Assembly (NCBI RefSeq): GCF_000001735.4
Contig: NC_003071.7
Span: 14,793,443-14,857,442, forward strand
DNA length: 64,000 bases
From: Arabidopsis thaliana
Taxonomy: Eukaryota; Streptophyta; Magnoliopsida; Brassicales; Brassicaceae
Direction of reading: 5' to 3'
Below are positions 61,008-64,000 of the stretch, one piece after another; position 1 is the stretch's first letter, and every line of letters begins with the position of its first letter. A model generated the notes under the pieces. It was not told where the DNA came from. It was given only the letters and a program-made list of their open reading frames with translations, and did no database searches. The translations under genes were made by a program, and so were the position numbers.

Positions 61008-61073
61008 GACGGCTTCTTGATTAATTATTAAAATGGCTCCGCCGATGATCAATCGATAGCACAAGAAGCCGTC
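61008..61073. repeat. 12-bp perfect inverted repeat
   Basis: gacggcttcttg (61008-61019) is followed 42 bp later by its exact reverse complement caagaagccgtc (61062-61073). The loop holds aatggctccgccgatgatcaat, GC-rich for this AT-rich region. It could form a hairpin or be a paired protein-binding site. No known element was recognised. Confidence 0.6.
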
Positions 61074-61914
61074 ACAGGTTGTCCGCCGTTGTTGAGTCTA
61101 TCCCTTTCCATATAATTCATTAATTATCGTCGTATTGCTTTGTGCCTCTCATAGTTTATTTATTAAACGCTCCTATTATTTAGGAAGTTATATAGTTCAA
61201 AATTTTGAAACAATACTGTTTTATCTCATTTGTTAAATTTAGAGTATTTACACCTTTTGTTCATCTAATGATAGTTGCAACTGGAGCTCGAAGTCTTAGG
61301 TGCTCATGATGTGATGGGTGAACTATAATCAAATTTTGCTAAAGAAGAAATAACGCAATTAGTTCCTTGTGTTTTATTTGTGTAATCTTCTTCATGTGAA
61401 CACAATTATACATAGTTGATCAGCTATGTGACAATTTCAAGTTTTTGGTAAAAGCTTGCGGATAAGATTTCCACCGAGATTGTATCCGTAAAACATGTAA
61501 AACGACAATTTGTGCAATTCAATCTAGGAACAACTTGATAAACCATACAATATATGATATCATAATTTGTTTGGAAAATTTAAGGGGCATTTCTCGTTGT
61601 AACAAAAAGCTAAAATAAAACAAAATATTTTTATTATATTGAAATAAACCAAACTTCTTTCTTTCAGTCTCTATTTCATTCATGTATTTGTTTAAGTTCT
61701 AACTAAGAAGTCTGAATAAATACTTTTTATAAAAATAAATTGATGAAGGAAAGCAAAGCTCATCAGAGCGTGGACCAACGCGCCACTGCGCATCCGTCAC
61801 TTTGTCCGCATGGATCTCCGCGTTTTCTTCCCGTTTGTTTAATGTTTCTCTCCTCTTTAATTATTGTAATTAATTAGTAAAAATAATAGACTACTTCAAG
61901 TTGTTAAGTTTGTT

Positions 61915-61961
61915 AACCATAGTTAATCGTTGACAAAGAAAAAAGAAAAACCATAGTTAAT
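61915..61961 (+). repeat. Tiny A-rich insert with 13-bp direct repeats
   Basis: Perfect 13-bp direct repeats aaccatagttaat (61915-61927 and 61949-61961) flank a 21-bp insert cgttgacaaagaaaaaagaaa. A-rich tail and long duplication fit target-primed retroposition of a very short 3' fragment. Confidence 0.5.
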
Positions 61962-63578
61962 TGGTCAACTTGGTTAACCAACTATAGTTTACGATTTTGG
62001 TCTTCTAAGTTTACAATTGAGCCAATTTCATTTTCATCCACATTGTATTTGATGTTGCAAATAGCCAAATAATATATAACCTATTAGTAGATTAATAATA
62101 TTTCCTACGAGTATAAGGACATAAAATTTGAATGATAAGTGCCGCTAGCAAAATACTCTGAATTCACAAGTTAGGGAAAACTCGATTATGCTGCGCAATC
62201 AAATTAGAGTTACATAAATAAAAGTAGTTGGTTTCAAGAGTATAGTGATTTCTTAGATTTGCTGATGAAGGATGCTATACTTAAAAAAAAAAAAAAATTG
62301 ACTAGGACATAGATGATAGATCCACGCTGCTGACGAAGACATACAAATGACTCATTGAATGTGGAGCATGTTCAAAACCATGTCTCATGAATTGTTGGTA
62401 TCGAAGGTATTTTTTAGGATCGATTAATCTTCGGAATCTATTTTGACATAACTCGTATAGTGCATTTGATCTATTTATTGATATGTGTTACAACGTTAAC
62501 ATCATGCATATTTCATCTACCAAGAACTAGGACTCCACCAACTATCTGGTCGAGTAACACAATTCTCTGACCCTGGTAAAGTAAAACCTATCAATACTCT
62601 CTTCGTTTTGTGGAAGGAGATCTTGAAAAGATAAAAGAATCACCAGTTGTTTCATTTCAAAAGTCCTAGCCTTTGGATTACTAAGTTTTTGAAGAAAATT
62701 TAACACTCGGTATACCAGCCTTATTTTTCCTGAAGATTTATTAGGACTACAATCTCAGGATCTTTTGACTTAACCATTGGAGTACTTTCAGCAAATATCA
62801 AAATTGGTGTTTTAGGTCTCCTCGGTTATTTCCACGCAAATTTTCTTATTCTACAAAGGACACGGAAAATTCAAACAGATCTAGTTAATACTTTCTTTGT
62901 CTAAATCTTATAAAGTCTAGTTATCTGCATATGTTTTTAGTATATTTGTACAAACCATATATATATATATAAATAAAAAAATCCCATTTTAGTCCGTGTT
63001 GGTTATATAGAATGTCCTGAATCCAAGTAAAATTATCTAAGACATTGTACAAAAAATAAGATTATTGGTTTACAAAAATCAAATGAAAGATAAACAAGAA
63101 CAATTATTTCCACATTCTTGGGATCTCGATATTGTCTCCATTAATTGCTTTATTCCGTGAGAAGACATAAAACAATGGTAGCTTCTTTGATAATATATAC
63201 ATTCAACGAAATCTAGAACCGCAATAACGTCTTTATACATACTCGACATTCGACAATATTATAAAACTTATGAGTAACTTCATCTCGAATTTGACATTAA
63301 ATAAACACACACAGAATAAAACCTTATAATAATAATAGTCTCTTGGGGCCATTAGTCTAGAGAGCAGACTTGGTCTTCTTCTTCCTCTTTCTCTACTTCA
63401 TACATAATTTCATTTCTCAGGTTTCTATATATTTTCTTCTCCACTTTTTATAATTTATCCGCTTGTCTGCTATCTCTTACATTAAATCTAAACCTAAATC
63501 ATTAGAATCTCTAATCCAGTTTATAATATACTTTTCATTTTTATCAATTTTTTTTTTCTTTTTGTGTTTGGTGTTGGC

Positions 63579-64000
63579 ATGGCTGGTCTCGATCTAGGCA
63601 CAACTTCTCGCTACGTCCACAACGTCGATGGTGGCGGCGGCGGACAGTTCACCACCGACAACCACCACGAAGATGACGGTGGCGCTGGAGGAAACCACCA
63701 TCATCACCATCATAATCATAATCACCATCAAGGTTTAGATTTAATAGCTTCTAATGATAACTCTGGACTAGGCGGCGGTGGAGGAGGAGGGAGCGGTGAC
63801 CTCGTCATGCGTCGGCCACGTGGCCGTCCAGCTGGATCGAAGAACAAACCGAAGCCGCCGGTGATTGTCACGCGCGAGAGCGCAAACACTCTTAGGGCTC
63901 ACATTCTTGAAGTTGGAAGTGGCTGCGACGTTTTCGAATGTATCTCCACTTACGCTCGTCGGAGACAGCGCGGGATTTGCGTTTTATCCGGGACGGGAAC
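63579..64000 (+). CDS. GIK: GIANT KILLER (AT-hook AHL protein), 5' part only
   Basis: AT-hook nuclear-localised protein that binds matrix-attachment regions downstream of AGAMOUS and represses patterning genes such as ETTIN in flower development. The ATG at 63579 starts [20 protein letters not shown]. The window ends after 140 codons, so the gene is truncated by the sequence edge, not in the genome. An Asp/Gly/His-rich N terminus includes a run of His-Asn repeats (63688-63730). The AT-hook [18 protein letters not shown] begins near residue 77 with the RGRP core. The PPC domain starts at about residue 96 ([20 protein letters not shown]) and is open at the end. Also listed as AHL21 by recall. 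Confidence 0.94.
   Translation, partial: MAGLDLGTTSRYVHNVDGGGGGQFTTDNHHEDDGGAGGNHHHHHHNHNHHQGLDLIASNDNSGLGGGGGGGSGDLVMRRPRGRPAGSKNKPKPPVIVTRESANTLRAHILEVGSGCDVFECISTYARRRQRGICVLSGTG

Larger units (their letters stand above)
58160..63578. other. 5.4-kb intergenic region upstream of GIK
   Basis: By far the longest gene-free stretch here. It is AT-rich, with a run of about 20 T near 59214-59233, two small inserts with direct repeats (59486-59533, 61915-61961) and a 12-bp inverted repeat (61008-61073), each listed separately. No protein-coding or RNA gene was recognised. GIK is known as a direct AGAMOUS target, but I found no perfect CC(A/T)6GG box by eye. The last ~200 bp, with CTTCTTCTTCC near 63375, should be the GIK leader. 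Confidence 0.5.

Overview
This is nuclear DNA from a flowering plant. The introns follow GT-AG rules, intergenic DNA is AT-rich, genes are compact, and the families are plant-specific (SUVH, VQ, MORF, EXORDIUM-like, neprosin-domain, PPR). Gene order and several protein sequences match what I remember of Arabidopsis thaliana chromosome 2, roughly At2g35100 to At2g35270. That locus match is recall, not a search. Most coding genes were rebuilt exon by exon by hand, and every such model closes in frame.

Layout. 0.5-16.7 kb holds four minus-strand genes in a row: ARAD1 (cell-wall arabinan GT47), NAP1/GNARLED (SCAR/WAVE complex, 22 coding exons), a mitochondrial glycine-cleavage H protein and a P-type PPR protein. 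16.7-20.5 kb is a gene-free island with a Mutator-like element that has ~320-bp inverted arms and a hAT-like miniature element. 20.5-32.5 kb holds a DCD-domain gene (+), EXL7 (-), a NARROW LEAF1-like serine protease (-) and SUVH5 (+). 34-46 kb holds plus-strand genes: a MORN-repeat membrane protein, NPSN11, a small DUF740 protein, AGD10 (ArfGAP) and a small uncharacterised protein. A dead RPL37a retrocopy on the minus strand lies between the MORN gene and NPSN11. 47.2 kb holds an intron-containing elongator tRNA-Met. 49-58 kb holds IKU1 (+), MORF6 (-), a neprosin-domain secreted protein (-) and BCM1 (+). A 5.4-kb intergenic stretch follows, then the first 140 codons of the AT-hook gene GIK (+), cut by the window end.

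The genes do not form a pathway. They act in separate processes: wall synthesis, actin nucleation, photorespiration, organelle RNA metabolism and editing, chromatin silencing, membrane fusion and ARF signalling, seed size and chlorophyll homeostasis. I found no unknown multi-gene system. The unusual material is small-scale: tRNA-like A/B boxes inside the arms of the Mutator-like element; a decayed partial tandem copy of MORF6; at least five tiny A-rich inserts with a TTGAC-like core, each bracketed by direct repeats; recent in-frame tandem repeats in the DCD protein; a start codon split by an intron; and a 12-bp inverted repeat upstream of GIK.
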